NCBI GenBank assembly: GCA_032358255.1
Contig: JAULBX010011212.1
Coordinates: 1-64,000, forward strand
DNA: 64,000 nucleotides
Direction of reading: 5' to 3'
Source of the DNA: Heterotrichella gracilis
Lineage: Eukaryota > Sar > Xanthophyceae > Tribonematales > Xanthonemataceae
The notes beneath the pieces are model-generated. The model worked only from the letters and a program-made list of their open reading frames with translations, searched no databases and was not told where the DNA came from. Below, piece by piece: positions 52,000 to 64,000 of this stretch. The first letter of the stretch is position 1. Each line of letters begins with the position of its first letter. The position numbers and the translations under genes are program-made.

Positions 52000-54123
52000 C
52001 TATGCCCGCTCGCCCCCAGGCCCTTTCCCCTGTCCCTCATCCTCCCACGGTAGGAGGCTGCCAAATCGGAAGTGCTGCATTATAGGCAGCTTGGCCAGCA
52101 CCTCCGCCTGGTACATCTTGACCAGTCCGCTGTTCACCTTTGACCAGGTAGGCACGCCGCTGATGTCGTTCAGCATGGGCGAGGTCTCCGCCAACGGGCC
52201 CTTCTTCACCTGCGCAAGGGAGGTGGTGGGTGGCTGGGTGGCTGTGCATGCCGGCAGAAGGTGACCGGCCGGTATACCAGCAAGGGCTCCTGGGCTGTTG
52301 ATGGTTGCACCAGCCCCACGCAGTCCAGCTGCTTGTGCAGTCCTTGCAGGTCCGTATACATAGCTGCTTGTTGTTGCCTGCACAGGCTGCAATGCAGCAG
52401 GAATTGTGCTTCATACCCACAGCTATTGGTGCACGTGCACCATGCCCCATCCAATCCCCTTACACCGTCCACTTGCCCACCTTAATTACGAATTCTACAG
52501 CGCCCAGGTACATGTACTCCCCTGCCCCCGCATGAAGGAGGTGCACGTTGTGTATGGACTTGGGCTTGATGACCGGGTGCCCCACCAGCTGCGCGGCGCC
52601 CCACACAAAGGGTAGGAAGTGGTAGTCGTCCAGGCCCCACACGCCATGGCTGCCGGCGGGCTCAAGCCTGAGGAGGTTGGGGGGGAGGTGGGTGTGGGTT
52701 CTGATGCATACAACCAGCAAATGGCGCGCGCATATGGATGTGTGGCGCACCAAGAATGGTGTACCGCCCAGGCATTGCAGCCTGCGCGCTGTATTGACCA
52801 GGGGCTGTGCCTAGGTACAACGCATTATCCTACAATTTATTTATATTTATTACAAGCGTACCAGCAGCAAAGCCAGATCAGCAATCAGCCATGCACAAGC
52901 TTGCGCCACTCAATCCTATCCTGACATTGCTTGTACCATTTTTGTATTTTTCTTGCCTGCAGGTCCTTATCCTACAATGACTGGTGTAAAGCAATGCACC
53001 GGAACCTAACAGCGCATGCTCCCACTCCATCAATCCCCCCATCCCCAAACTTGCAGTCTCATCACCCCACCCCACCCCACCTCACCCCACCCTGCCCCAC
53101 CCCGCACCAGTACGTGGTTTGTATCCTGCGCATCAGCTCCAGGTAGCGGCTGAACACGTGCACCACCACCGCCTGGCGGTCCTCCACCCCCACCACACCC
53201 AGCCGTGCCAGGCAGTACAGCAGCGCCACGAAGTTGGTCTCGTGGCCTGTGCCGTAGTCTATGCGCGTGGCGTTGCCAAAGCTGTCGGTGAAGTAGGGGG
53301 CCAGCTCGGCGGTGGCGGGGTGCAGGGAGGCGGGGAGGCACTGTACAGGGGAGGGGGAGAGGAATGCAAGGGTCAGAGCAAGTCCAGCCCAGCAAGTTGC
53401 TTTTGCGGTGTCTAGTATGCCTGGGCGGGTGTCAAGACCTCCCCATAACAGTGGTTTCAGGTGAGCCAGGGTGGTGAATAACGAAAGGCAGGTGAGCACC
53501 CACCCCACGCATGCATTGTGTAATAATTCATCTTTCATGTTGCACAACTAGTGTGGGTATGCTTTTATGTTGCAGCACGGCTCGCAAGGGCCTCGTAGCA
53601 CATGCATGCATATGTCCGTGCACATGCATGCATATGGCCCCACCTTCTGCAGCAGCTCCTGCGCACCACCCTCCATCCTGTGAAACCACGTCCTGTAGGC
53701 GGGGTTGCCGTACCGCAGAGTCTGCTCCACAGGCGGCGTCTCATCCACCCACTGCCCCAGGGTGTCGAGCACCTCCAGCAACCCGGTCACGGCAGGGCAA
53801 TCTGCACACGGCTCAGAAAGCTTCTTCCCCTGAACTGCCTCGTTCAGTGAAAGGATGAACCCCACAAAATCCTTAATTGTCTGAGACTGGATGAACCTCT
53901 TCAGGTCCGCCTGCGAGGTTATCCGCTTGACTGCAGGCTGCAGCTGGGCGACGAGGGCCTGGGGGCTGGGCATCTTGGGCTGTGCATCCACCAGGGGCTG
54001 CACTGGCTGCCCCGTCATGGGCGGTGGCGCAGGCGGCTCATGGACCACCTGGGTGGGTGGTCGAGCCCAAGGAGCAGCCGTAGGTGGCGCTGTGCTGGCC
54101 CATGGCGCTTTGGTGGGCTCCAT
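52000..54123 (-). CDS. Serine/threonine phosphatase 2A activator (PTPA)
   Basis: PTPA is a peptidyl-prolyl isomerase-like factor that activates the PP2A catalytic subunit with ATP. Exons: 54123-53644, 53340-53108, 52667-52481, 52209-52000; in phase, 369 aa. The first about 60 residues are Pro/Ala-rich and poorly conserved. The PTPA domain follows: [33 protein letters not shown], the nucleotide-site region [56 protein letters not shown] and the signature [17 protein letters not shown]. It ends with [13 protein letters not shown] and a short Gly-rich tail. All hallmark motifs are present and the splice joins restore them exactly. The start ATG 54123 is the first in frame. It is divergent from the EI24-like gene, 619 bp apart. 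Confidence 0.95.
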
Positions 54124-54742
54124 GGGCGTTGACTGGGTTCGGTCAAAGAGTCAAGCGACGAAGTTAAGCGATGAAGCGAGAAGCTGATAAGTGGTTGACG
54201 TGTGCCGTAACCAGTTTGCTGTAAGTATGCGCACCCGGCCTCTAGACTTGGGTTAGAAAGGAAACAAAGGAATGCATCACCTCAAGGGGTAATGCTCACA
54301 AAACAAATAACGAGATGACTTTGATTTGGCGGGAAACGCCTCGGTATTCCAGCAGGTTTGAACGCTATACATGCCTGGGGTTGTGTTGCAGAAAAGCAGT
54401 TTCGCCCAATACAGGGCGCTGTTGGATTGTTTGCAAAGCTGCGCTTAGGTTCAGCTCCTTCCCCGCACGGTTACCGTAGGCCGTTTGGCGTTGTGGGCCC
54501 AGCAATTCGATAGGACCGTATTCAACCCGCACACCTTGTGGGTACCCTGCACTCCTGCTTTCGGAACCCAGACGAGCGGTATCCCTATCCAACAACACCT
54601 GCCCACACTGGACTGACTGACCCAGGCACAGTGCCTGGCGCGGGATGTCACACACACACCTGGTTGGGGGGGTGCGAAGATGACAAGCAGTTCGGTATGA
54701 GAGGGTCGTGGTGACGGTGGAGAGGCTCTGCTAGGGTTTGCC
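54124..54742. promoter_or_regulatory. Shared upstream region, PTPA and EI24-like genes
   Basis: 619 bp between divergent start codons. It must contain both promoters unless extra 5' exons exist. An open frame of 97 codons on the minus strand (54655-54365) has no recognised features. No TATA box is clear. Confidence 0.5.
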
Positions 54743-57700
54743 ATGCCCCCAGCAGCTGGTACCACGCACTGGAGGAGGAAGCTTGGCACGGTGGTGAAGC
54801 TATGGTGAGGGCAAGGGGTGGGACGTGGGTCTATGTGCCTGCCACTGGGCACACCAGTCATACACTGCTGCTCTGTGCGAGGCCACTGTGCGGCAGCTGT
54901 GCGTTGCGACCATCTTCAGTCTCCTGGTGCTTTGTTTTGGGGCGTGTTGCAGTGTGTGCTGCACCACACTCCCCGCATCCCCAGCAGTTGCCCACCCCCT
55001 GCTGTGCCCTGAACCTCGCTGCACTGGCTACTGCAGGCCTGCGCACACACAAACCCACACATTTAAATCTTGAGACGCACTGCTGAAACCGTCTGGGCAG
55101 GCAGTGCCCCAACGCGCACCCCACACCCCACACCCCAGCTCAGCCCTCCTTGCCCGGCACCTCATCCCTTCCCCCCCTTGTCCTCCAGGTGGCGCGGCCT
55201 CACTGACAGCCTGTGCCTGCAGCGCTGCATCGTGTTCTTTGCAGAGGATGAGGAGATACTGGTGAGGGGGGCAGGGAGTGGGGGGCAGCCTGTGGGCCCA
55301 CCAGTGGCGACTGTAGTATGAGCTTGGAGGGGTAGGCTGTGGGTGCACCCGTGTGACCTCGGTGGGCAGTATGGGGAGCCTGCGCAAGCCTGACAGCACG
55401 CACGGGTGCCTGCGCCCACACTCATACTTTTGCTGGTGCCTGTGCCCTTACCCGTGCCTGTGCCTGTGTCCCGCAGTGGCAGACGGTGCGATGCTTCCGC
55501 CTCAACGGGGGCATCTTCCTGGGCAGGTGGGGGGTGGGGGGTGGCTGGTACTACGGGGCAGCACCAGCGGAAGGGGATCACATCACCTTGCCCTGCGCTG
55601 CACGTCATGTTGCTGCACAGACCAATGGCATGTGTCATGTGCCAGCTGGCGCCGGGCCCACGTCCTATGGTACTGCAACAGCCCTAAGCCCCCCACCCCC
55701 TCCCTTGCGCAGCATCCTCCTGCTGGACGCCGTGCTTGCCCCCGGTGTGCGCTACCTCATGCGCGTCACCCTGGCCCTGCTGCCACCAGACCTGCCATTT
55801 ATATCGCACCTGGACGGCCTGCTGATCGGGATGTACAACCTGCTGTGGCTGTTCCCCGCCTACCTCATCAGCTTTGCGATCAACTGCCAGTGGTGAGGGG
55901 CGCTTGGGTGCAATGGGTGTGGAATGGATGGAATGCGGTCGAATTCTGACACTGTTGCAATGTTGACCGTGGCAACGGGTTCACCCCCTCCACCGTGTGT
56001 GGAGCAGCCATGCATCGACCTTTTGCTCCACCCCCGTGCCATGCATGGGCATTTGCTCCACACCACTCTATGCATGGGCAAATTCGCTCCACCCCTCGCC
56101 ATGCACGTACCTCCCCACCAGCCCCTACCGCGCATGTGCCTCTGCTTCATACCCCACCAAGGTCCAGCAGCCTGGCAAATGTTGCCAGCAGCCAATGAGG
56201 CACCTGTTTGGCCCAGCTCGCTTGACCCTACCCAATCATGTGCAGTTGCATTGCGACATCAGCGGTCTCATATGCATGATGACAGGCAAGCAAAGCGCCA
56301 TGCCGTGCAGCAGCGCATGGGGTTGTTCACCAGTGCTTGCAGGAATTCAACAGGCGCATGACCAGCATGAACAGAAGAGAGCCCCAACCACACCCCCTCA
56401 TCCCCCTGCAGGTACAACGACATAGCGCAGCGCTGCGTGCGTGTGGAACACCGCCGCGCCGCCAGCCGCTCCCCACCCTCCCTGCCCCCCTCCGCCACCC
56501 CCGCCCCGCTGGCGCTGGCATCGCAGGAGATCTACCGCCTGCTGCTATCAACAGCGTTCTTTGGACAAGTCCTGGTTGCAGGGGCAATCCCGCTTGCAGG
56601 TTTGTGAACGGCGCACATTTGAGGGGAGGACCTAGTTCCTGCAGCAATGCAGTCAAATTTAACAGTTTGCCGTATATTTCTTGCGACAACCAGCCCTGCC
56701 CTTGCACTGCTTGTTTACCTTTACACCAGCATTTTTTGCCCAGTGAATTTGCATGAAGCAAAGGGATGGTGTCAGACAGTTGATGCACGGGCCATGAACC
56801 AGCCCCTCATGCGTTGCTCTGGTACAACTCTCAGCACAAGTCTCGCCACCAGCCCTTCCCCCCCACACAGGGCCCCTCCTTAACTTCCTGCTTCTGTCCT
56901 GGCTGTACGCATTCTACTGCTTTGACTACAAGTGGTCGCTGTACAACACGCCCCTGGCGCAGCGCATACACGCTTTCGAGGCGCACTGGGCATTCTTTGC
57001 AGGTGCGGGGCAGGGGTTGTGAGGTGTGGGTAAGGGTTCCCACCAGGTGTTGTACCCACATACGTGACGCAGGCCCTTGGCGCCAGCACATGCAGGGGGG
57101 ACCATGCAAGTCGCCTATGTAGCATGCCCTGTGGCGTGGCCATCCGAGCCCCGGCGTCTACGCTACACTGCACACCTTGGCCATGCGCATGCGTGTAGGT
57201 GGTGGCATACCTGGCATGAACACACAAATTGCATGCGTATGCGTGTGGTGGCTTAAACTACACACACCACAGCGGCACTAGCAGACATTGATGGTAGCAC
57301 CAATCGGTGGTGGCAATGGCTGGCTCTGAGGCCAACTCCTTCCTTGCCTCGCAGGCTTTGGCGCCCCCTGCACCCTGTGCGTTGTGTTCCTCCCCTTCTA
57401 CACGGGGGCGGCAGTCATGTCCTTCCTGTTCCCGCTATTCATCATCATCGCATGTGAGTCGGACCCACACAAGGAGCAAGCAGCAGGTGAGCGGCACGCA
57501 AGCGCCAGAAGGGTTTAAGGGGGCCGTGACGTGGGCATGGTGGTCTCAAGGCAACCGCATGGGAAGCGCTGGTGCACCCCCAGTGTCAGGGATATGGGCT
57601 CCCACTATTTTTTCTTGGCGTTGCAGCATAGATTGCACACTGGACCCACTCTTCCGATTTGCTGCCACGTATGCCTTGCATGGCACAGCATGTGCACCTT

Positions 57701-57964
57701 GCTTGGCGTGGTGTGTGGTCTTGCCTCTTACCCTGTGCACCTCCCCCTGTTGCAGTGCTCCAGCAATTGGATTCTCCCCCCCTTCCCCCCCTCCCCCTGT
57801 TCCACCTGCCTGTGCGCGCAACCTCGTGGCTGCTGGCGCATGGGGAGGTGGTGCGGGCTGCGGCCAGGGTGGTGGGGCTGGCTGGGGGGAGGAAGGGGAG
57901 GACTGCAGGGGAAGGTGAGGTAGACGGGACGCCAGGTGGGAGGGGGCACCGGCACCAACACTGA
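54743..57964 (+). CDS. EI24-like multispanning membrane protein
   Basis: Homologue of EI24/PIG8, an ER membrane protein linked in animals to autophagy and apoptosis. Exons: 54743-54804, 55189-55261, 55477-55526, 55713-55892, 56412-56599, 56871-57002, 57355-57486, 57756-57964; in phase, 341 aa. Family landmarks: WWRGLTDSLCLQR near residue 21, then QTVRCFRLNGGIFLGS, the MYNLLWLFPAYLISFAINCQ segment followed by WYNDIAQR, LNFLLLSWLYAFYCFDYKW, FEAHWAFFAGFGAPCTL and FLFPLFIIIACESDP. Several hydrophobic helices are visible, as expected. The first exon (MPPAAGTTHWRRKLG) is short; it is chosen because its donor gives the phase that restores the WWRG motif. The C-terminal exon is Pro/Leu-rich, then basic and low in complexity. 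Confidence 0.87.
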
Positions 57965-58746
57965 CGGGTGGAGCTGGTACTGGGGGGCGGCAGTGGGTTT
58001 CTAGTGCCCTCCTTGGGAGCGGGGGCACAACATGGGATGGCGGAAACTGCGTGGCACTGGCGGAAACTGCGTGGTACATGTATATAAGCCCTGCAAGACT
58101 GAGACAGACAAGATCTGACGAGTTACGCGCTTGGTCTCTGGTTGCGACTTGGTTTGTGTTGGCTGTGGCAAGCCCATAAGCTGCATTTGTTTTGGCGGGA
58201 AATGATTGTTTAGGGTTTAAAAATTGCCCTATCTCGGGTGTCACGTGGGGCCTACGGTACCACGACGTTCCTTCCTTCAAAGGAAGTGAACAACCGCACC
58301 ATCTTGTGTTAAACACCCGCTAAAAGGACTGCATCGTAGTCGGCATATTTGCCGCGGCTGGCAGCGTACGGTTTGGTGTCCTCTGTTTCCCACGAATTCG
58401 TATCTGCATGCACCCACCACCGTGCTACCGCAAACCAGACAAGGTACTGTAGCTTTACAGTTGTTGGCACCGTAACGCCAAGCTTGCAGCCGTTGCAACA
58501 GCCTTCGCCTCTCAACTGCGTGCATTCACTCGCAGCCGTCTGCTGTCTATCGGCGCTGGGTGCGGTGCACTGCACGGTGGCTGCCGGAACCTTGCGTGCG
58601 TCAGAGTTCCGCTCAGAACCTGCACCACACGGCGCTCATCACCCCGTGCCACCCGTTTACTGATCTGCAGCAGATTACGTAGTGTTTGCACAACTCATGC
58701 AATAAGCGACACGCCCAGTGCAGCCGCATCGGTCCCACCCACCACC
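57965..58746. other. Intergenic region, EI24-like to prolyl 4-hydroxylase
   Basis: 782 bp between two plus-strand genes. It contains TTTAGGGTTT at 58211 and an open frame of 82-88 codons on the minus strand (58575-58277). I could not splice that frame into a convincing product. No other feature is visible. Confidence 0.45.
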
Positions 58747-61700
58747 ATGCCTCCTGCGCTGCGAGCGCTGGTCAGCTGCGCTACCCTCCGCGCCCACCCT
58801 ACCCACCCACAAAACACAGGTACGACCTGTTCTTGTTGCCTCGCGCATACTGCCAGGCCTCCCAGGTGACGTTGCCTAGCACCTGCACGGCAACGCACAC
58901 CCTCGTATCTTGTGGCGCCTGGGACTGGCACTGCACCTGCGGCACAGGCCTGTCGCTGTGGGTTGACCAGCGCCTCGACTGTGTGGGTGCCCTGCTATTG
59001 GCGCCACCCAGTGCACACCAGCTGCCGGGCCCGTGGGACGATGCTGCGCAACTGTGCATTCAAAGAACACTCCCCACCTTCACAGTACCGCAGCAGAGGG
59101 AGGGGTGGGCACAATGGTTGCATGCACGCGCTCATACAAGTCATCTGCACACCCGTTCCTCCATGCTGGTGCACAACCCACGCCAAATGTTCCTGTCGGA
59201 TCACCCACCCCCCACCTGTCACAGCTCCAGGCCCCAAGCCCCAGCGGCTGCACCACCCCCACCACCGCCTGCCGCCACTCGCTTGTGCAGCCAGCAGCCC
59301 CGGCTCCCCCCCCACCCCCGATGGCCCCACCAGCAGCAGCCCCTCCCCCGACACCACCACCGTGTGGGACCCTGAGGGGCTCTTCTCAGGCGTGACCAAC
59401 AGTGGCCTGGACCACTTTGAGCGCCGCAAGAGGCAGCGACAGGCAGCCGCGGCAGAGGCGGCGGCAGCAGCGCAGGCGGCCAGTCCTGGGGCTGCCACCA
59501 CCAGTGGTAGGGCCGCTGCTGCGGGTGTGGGGCGTGTGATGAGTGAAGTTGAGGTAGCGGAGGCGCTGCACGGGCCCATCCAGCGCGTGCCGGAGGAGGA
59601 TGTGGCGCAAGGTGCGGGGTGTGTGGGGAGGGGTATGGGTGTGCACAGGCAGGCGTAACGGGTGTGCACCGCTCGCATGCCCTAGGCAAGGGTCTTGCAG
59701 TGCCGGGTATGGCCAGGGCGGCAGGGTGTCCCCTCACGACACCATGCGGATTTCTCCCGCTGCTTGTGGGCAAGCACTTGCAGACATGCCTGCCATGCCC
59801 ACACCCACACCCACACCATCCCTGCCCCTGCCCTCGCAGGCGGGATCCTTGTCTCCTCCCTCCCCCCCGCCCACCTGGCCCAGCTGTCCCTCACCCTGCG
59901 CACCCGCTTCCTGGCGGTTGACCTGACCTACCCCGGGCTGCGCCTCATCAACCTTGAGCCCCCCATGTTCACGCTTGACGGGTTCATGACCCAGGGGGAG
60001 TGCTCGCAGCTGAGGGAGGAGGCGGTCAGCATAGGTGGGGGTGTGTGGGGGGTGGGGGGAAATAGGAGGCACATGTGGTGATGCACAGGGATGGTGTCAA
60101 CATAGGGCGGGGAGTATAGATGGGGGTGCATCCCTCACGGTTTTGGGGGTGATGGCTTGGTGCCATGTATGCAGGCTACACCCTGACAGTCTCATACCTC
60201 GCCAAGCATTAGCATCACACAGGGTGCGCGCTCAGTCTGCAGCAGCAGGGCCCACCCGGTCGCCCGCCTGCCTTCCTTGCCCCTCACCCTGCCATGCCTA
60301 CATAGCTACCTTGCCATGCCATTACCTAATGCATGCTACCTGACTGGCGTGGGCAAGACGGCCGCCTTCGCATGATGCAACATGTGAACACTGTACATTG
60401 GGTGTCCTGCCCTGTCCACCCACCCACCACCCCCTCCATAGGCCTGCTGGATGCCTCCGACCAGCCCCCCGGCCTGCTCAACGCCATCTCCTCGCGCAAG
60501 ACGTCCTCGTCGCTGCTGGTGGTGCCGGGCATGGTGGCGGCGCAGCCCCGGCTGCGGCACATTGTGGACATGATGCAGGCGAAGGCGTACAGGCTCATGG
60601 GCGGAGGTGGGTGGGCGTTACATGGACTCTAGCGGGTAGGACCGGGGGCAGGGCATGTGAGGGAGTGGCTGTCTCCTGGGGAGAGTGTGCAAGCAATTTC
60701 GGGATGATGATGCATAATTATGCATCCTGTCAGGGTATGAAGGACATGGTGGGAGAGGGAAGCGAGAGCCAGCTGCGCGGTGGTGATGCATGCACTGCAC
60801 TGCATGGCTGCACGTATTTGTGTTGGGCAACCTCCCACCTCGATGTGTATAGCCATGAGCACACCACGCACGCATGACAGCGCGGCACCCGCAGGCACTC
60901 ACTGACCCCTCCCCCCTCCCCTGCCCCCTAGGCACCATCTCTCTCCCCTGGTCCGCCCCCAGCGTGCTGCCTGCCCACGGCGGCCTGTGCTTTGAGACGC
61001 TCCAGCTGGCGCACTACACCCCCGGCCAGCACTTCCTTGCGCACCAGGATGCGCTGCCCATGCCTGAGGCGGTGCGGGTGGGCTACCAGCGGGCGGCTAC
61101 GGTCATCGTGTACCTAAACGATGTGGAGGAGGTGAGGTGGGGGTGGGGGTGGGGGCCTCCCTGGTTTATGTGTTAATACCCCTGGTGCTGCTGCTGACCT
61201 TTGCCGCTGCTAGCCCAGTGGCATGGGCAAAAGAAATGCGGAGGGAGATGGGCCATATGCAGGTTTTAGCTGGGATGAGGTGGGCCGTGTTTGGGTGGGC
61301 GTTGTTGTCATGTTTGCCCGGCTGAGTGTGTGTGTGTGTGCATGCGCAGGGGGGTTGCACCAACTTCCACCACCTCGGGGTGACCATCAATCCCCAATGC
61401 GGCAACGCCATGCTGTTCTTTGGGGCCTTTGCCGGGGGGGAGCCAGACACGCGGTGAGGCACCTGACCTAGCTGGGCAACCAGCCTCACACAGTCTTTGT
61501 AACCCCAGCATTGGCCATGCGCGTGTGATGTATGCACCCCCTTATAGCATGCACACCACGCGTCCCTCCAGTGCCCCCCCTGCCCCTTCTGCACATGTGC
61601 CACCCCTCTGCACTTGTGCCACTCAACACTGCCCACATGTGCCCTTCTGGGGTCCCCGCACATCCACATACAGTGAGCCCACCCCACCCGCCTCCCGTAG

Positions 61701-62283
61701 CATGCTCCACACCGCCGAAACCCCCGTCGGCTGCGACAAGTGGATCGCGCAGAACTGGGTATTTGCGGGGGTGGGCCCCGTGGGTGGCCGTGTGCCCCAG
61801 GTGTGGGCGCCATCCAAGCGCGCGCTGTCTGGTGTTGCCTACGTTGAGGGGCAGGAGGAGGAGGAGCAGCAAATGGCAGGGTGAGTGCAGGGGGGAGAAG
61901 GGCAAGTGGAGGGGGGGGTGGGGAGAGCAATGTGCCTGTGCATGGTGTCAGCTGGAGCTCAGTTGTTAGCATGCTGAAGCCTACCCTAGGTAGAGCTATG
62001 TTGACTAATGTCACGAATCGTGACTTGTGATATGCATTCATTCCTCCAGCAGTAGGCGTTGCATGCTCATGCGGGTGCGTTGCCCTGCGCCACCACTGGT
62101 CTCGTGCTGGGCTGTGCGCGTGCACTCCACCTTGGCTTGGCTGCCCTGACAGCTGGTGTGTGTTGCAGTGGGAGGGCTGCTGTGCCCAATGGGGAGGCAG
62201 TGCTGGCTGGCAGGAGGGGCAAGGGGGGGGGCAAGGGGAAGAAGAAGGAGAGGGGAGGCAAGGGCTTTGGAGGCGGGGTATGA
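58747..62283 (+). CDS. Prolyl 4-hydroxylase-like 2-oxoglutarate/Fe(II) dioxygenase
   Basis: Hydroxylates proline in target proteins using O2, 2-oxoglutarate and Fe(II); in green algae such enzymes mostly modify cell-wall glycoproteins. Exons: 58747-58819, 59225-59611, 59840-60034, 60442-60606, 60932-61131, 61350-61453, 61701-61880, 62169-62283; in phase, 472 aa. The N-terminal third is low-complexity (Pro/Ser/Ala). The catalytic core starts near LEPPMFTLDGFMTQGECSQL. The iron triad is complete: His311 and Asp313 in FLAHQDAL, His378 in MLHTAETPV. Lys388 in CDKW is the 2-oxoglutarate-binding lysine. GGCTNFHHLGVTINPQCGNA is the usual strand pair. The last exon adds an unusual basic Gly/Lys tail (KGGGKGKKKERGGKG). 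The first exon is uncertain: no clear signal peptide is seen, and an alternative upstream exon may exist. Confidence 0.86.
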
Positions 62284-63185
62284 AGCACATGTGCGTTCCG
62301 GGATCCACTAGTTCTGACAGCCTCATAAGCAGGCTGCACTGCAGCTCGAGGGCCACGGTGTCTGCCGATAATTGCTGACTGCACAGTGTGAAGTGGTCAT
62401 CACTAACTGTTCTGTACTGTCACAGTAAAAGCCCAGTATTTTAATTTCAACGGCATTGTTTGACGGCTGGAAACGATCATCAGCCATTGCTGCATTGTTT
62501 TCTGGCGTGTTTTCAACCCTGTAGGGTATAGATATATTGTGCTGTAGTCCCTAGACTGAGACTTGAAAGCTTTTGTACGTCAACATTTTGGATCCAACAC
62601 TCAAATGCATTCCAGCAGTGCAGCCAGTTAGCTGCCTCAGGGCAAGACAATTCGAATGCATGAATAGATATTAATTATTCAGTATAAATTATGTACATGA
62701 TTATACATAATAACCATGGCATGTCAAATGACAAGGCTGGGCCTGGGGCCTGCCTATCACACCGCTGGTCGCATGGCACTGCATTGCATGCGATGCCAAT
62801 CAACAATGTTGTACATGTAACATTGTGACGACAACAGTTGCAACGTCGTGACTCGCCGCGCGGCGGCGCCGGCCGGCATGCCATGGCGCACTGCCATCGT
62901 GGTCCAGGATCCACATGTGTGATGTATCGATGATGTATACAGTCGAAAGTTGCAACAGGTAATTACTTAAGTTATAGCTACGTATACGTTGAGCCTGGGC
63001 TCATGACGCAAGAGCGAGGCTCATCAGGTGGGCAGGCTGGCAGTGCGCGCTGTGCCGATCGGTGGCCGGATGGATTTAAAATTTGGGACTTAAAGGATCT
63101 TCAAGTCGTACTGCGCCATCTCAGCTACTAGCCGCTAGGATGCAGTGCAAGCAGGATGCAGTGCAAGCATATGCCGATGCAATTT

Positions 63186-63256
63186 AATTGAATTTCATAT
63201 GAAAATGAATATCATATGACAATGAATTGAATTTCATATGACAATGAATTGACTTT
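63186..63256. repeat. Short AT-rich tandem repeats
   Basis: About three diverged copies of a unit like TGAATTTCATATGACAATGAAT follow each other. The core TTCATATGA is itself nearly palindromic. Intergenic. Confidence 0.7.
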
Positions 63257-63930
63257 ACATTTATTACACGTGTAGAATATTATAAGAAGTTGAAGTGTTG
63301 TCAACAGTGTCACATGCAAATTGAAAATCTATATACAATGCCAGGCACATGTTCAAAATTTGTTCAATTTGCTGCGGGCCATCGCGATATGAAAATTACC
63401 CGTAAAAACCTGTCACCCCGTTGGTGTAGTGCAGTGAACTCAATGCCATGCAGTATACAGCGTCCCAGGGCCTGCACCCTGGGCTAGCTAGGCGCTGCGA
63501 AGTGACCCCAGACTTGGTGCAATACTGCCTACCAGCGGACCAGATAATGGACAGTGAATACTATACACAAGTGCACCAGTTGGCAATGCAATGCAATGCA
63601 TGGGTTTGTGGGACATAAGGAGAATGCTGGTGATCAATGAAAATGAATCACATGTTGCGATACCACAGCGCGTCGACAAAAGCAGGCACCGCCCCTGTCC
63701 AGATGGTCATGTCACATGGTGGAAATTTGTCAGATAACAGATATGCGACATTTGTGAATTCATAAAACCAGCATACCAATTACTCAATTGTCAGTTTTAC
63801 ATGTGCCACGACGTTAACAATCGATAATCTCCAACCTGCAAAAAATGGATCCAGAACATCACGCGCACGCCCGTACACTCCACCTGCCACCGCCCGCCTG
63901 CGGCTCCCAGTGCATGCACCAGTGCTGATG

Positions 63931-63944
63931 CCCCCCCCCCCCCC
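63931..63944. repeat. C14 homopolymer
   Basis: Fourteen C in a row. Long homopolymers of this kind are also common places for sequencing errors, so the length may not be exact. Confidence 0.85.
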
Positions 63945-64000
63945 AACGCCCTGTCTCCCACTCCTCAGCTGACCACAACCACACGTGGCCCATGCACACC

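Larger units (their letters stand above)
62284..64000. other. AT-rich intergenic region at the window end
   Basis: 1.7 kb with no supported gene. It includes the repeats at 63186-63256 and a C14 run at 63931-63944. The last 150 bases become GC-rich again and may be the start of another gene's exon or intron, but no frame can be supported. Confidence 0.5.

Noticed and set aside
54365-54655. 97-codon minus-strand frame in the PTPA/EI24 upstream region
   Set aside because: No recognisable motif, and it sits where two promoters are expected. I could not support a gene or a transposon relic.
58277-58575. Minus-strand frames of 82-88 codons between the EI24-like and prolyl 4-hydroxylase genes
   Set aside because: The N-terminal-like part and the C-terminal-like part lie in different frames, and the only intron that would join them is about 45 bp with mismatched phase. 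No family resemblance.

Overview
This 64-kb window comes from a nuclear genome of a green alga, most likely a chlorophycean (Chlamydomonas/Volvox-like) species. The reasons are: genes are cut into many short exons with canonical GT/AG introns of about 70-600 bp (a few near 1 kb); exons are GC-rich with G/C third positions; several products carry plastid or thylakoid targeting peptides; and the protein set (MCM6, plastid-type ABC-F, DUF3181, MscS-like channel, FAS1 protein, algal prolyl 4-hydroxylase) is that of a photosynthetic eukaryote. There are no bacterial operons, no CRISPR array and no recognisable rRNA or tRNA. I built the gene models by joining exons at GT/AG sites with matching phase, guided by family similarity, so exon borders are predictions.

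Layout, left to right: MCM6 helicase subunit (+, 370-6152); intergenic; pyridoxal kinase (-, 9871-7835); a small candidate gene (+, 10179-10884); a 149-aa protein with a mitochondrial-type presequence (-, 12990-12141); a secretory glycosyltransferase resembling family 92/DUF23 (-, 17333-14086); a secreted fasciclin-domain protein (-, 23024-18691); a thylakoid-lumen protein with a twin-arginine signal (-, 26409-24722); tentative exons (-, 27676-27101); a plastid-type MscS channel (+, 28226-32128); a 60-aa single-pass membrane protein (-, 33969-33322); a Uup/ABCF5-like ABC-F ATPase (-, 40192-34605) divergent from pyruvate kinase (+, 41056-43866); two weakly supported minus-strand models (45490-46185, 46803-47370); a plastid DUF3181 protein (+, 48148-49152); a SAP30-like protein (+, 49870-50870); the PP2A activator PTPA (-, 54123-52000) divergent from an EI24-like membrane protein (+, 54743-57964); and a prolyl 4-hydroxylase (+, 58747-62283).

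The genes do not form one pathway. This is an ordinary euchromatic stretch of about 14 well-supported genes, roughly one per 4.5 kb. Some share compartments: GT92-like enzyme, FAS1 protein and prolyl 4-hydroxylase fit secretory or cell-wall glycoprotein biology, and the DUF3181 protein, lumen protein, MscS channel and ABC-F protein fit plastid biology. Intergenic DNA is AT-richer and full of short tandem repeats and TGCATGCA-type runs. One intron holds a telomere-like repeat between 30-bp direct repeats. I found no large undescribed system. The most interesting items are the hidden 60-aa gene, the unidentified Tat-type lumen protein and the telomere-like insertion.
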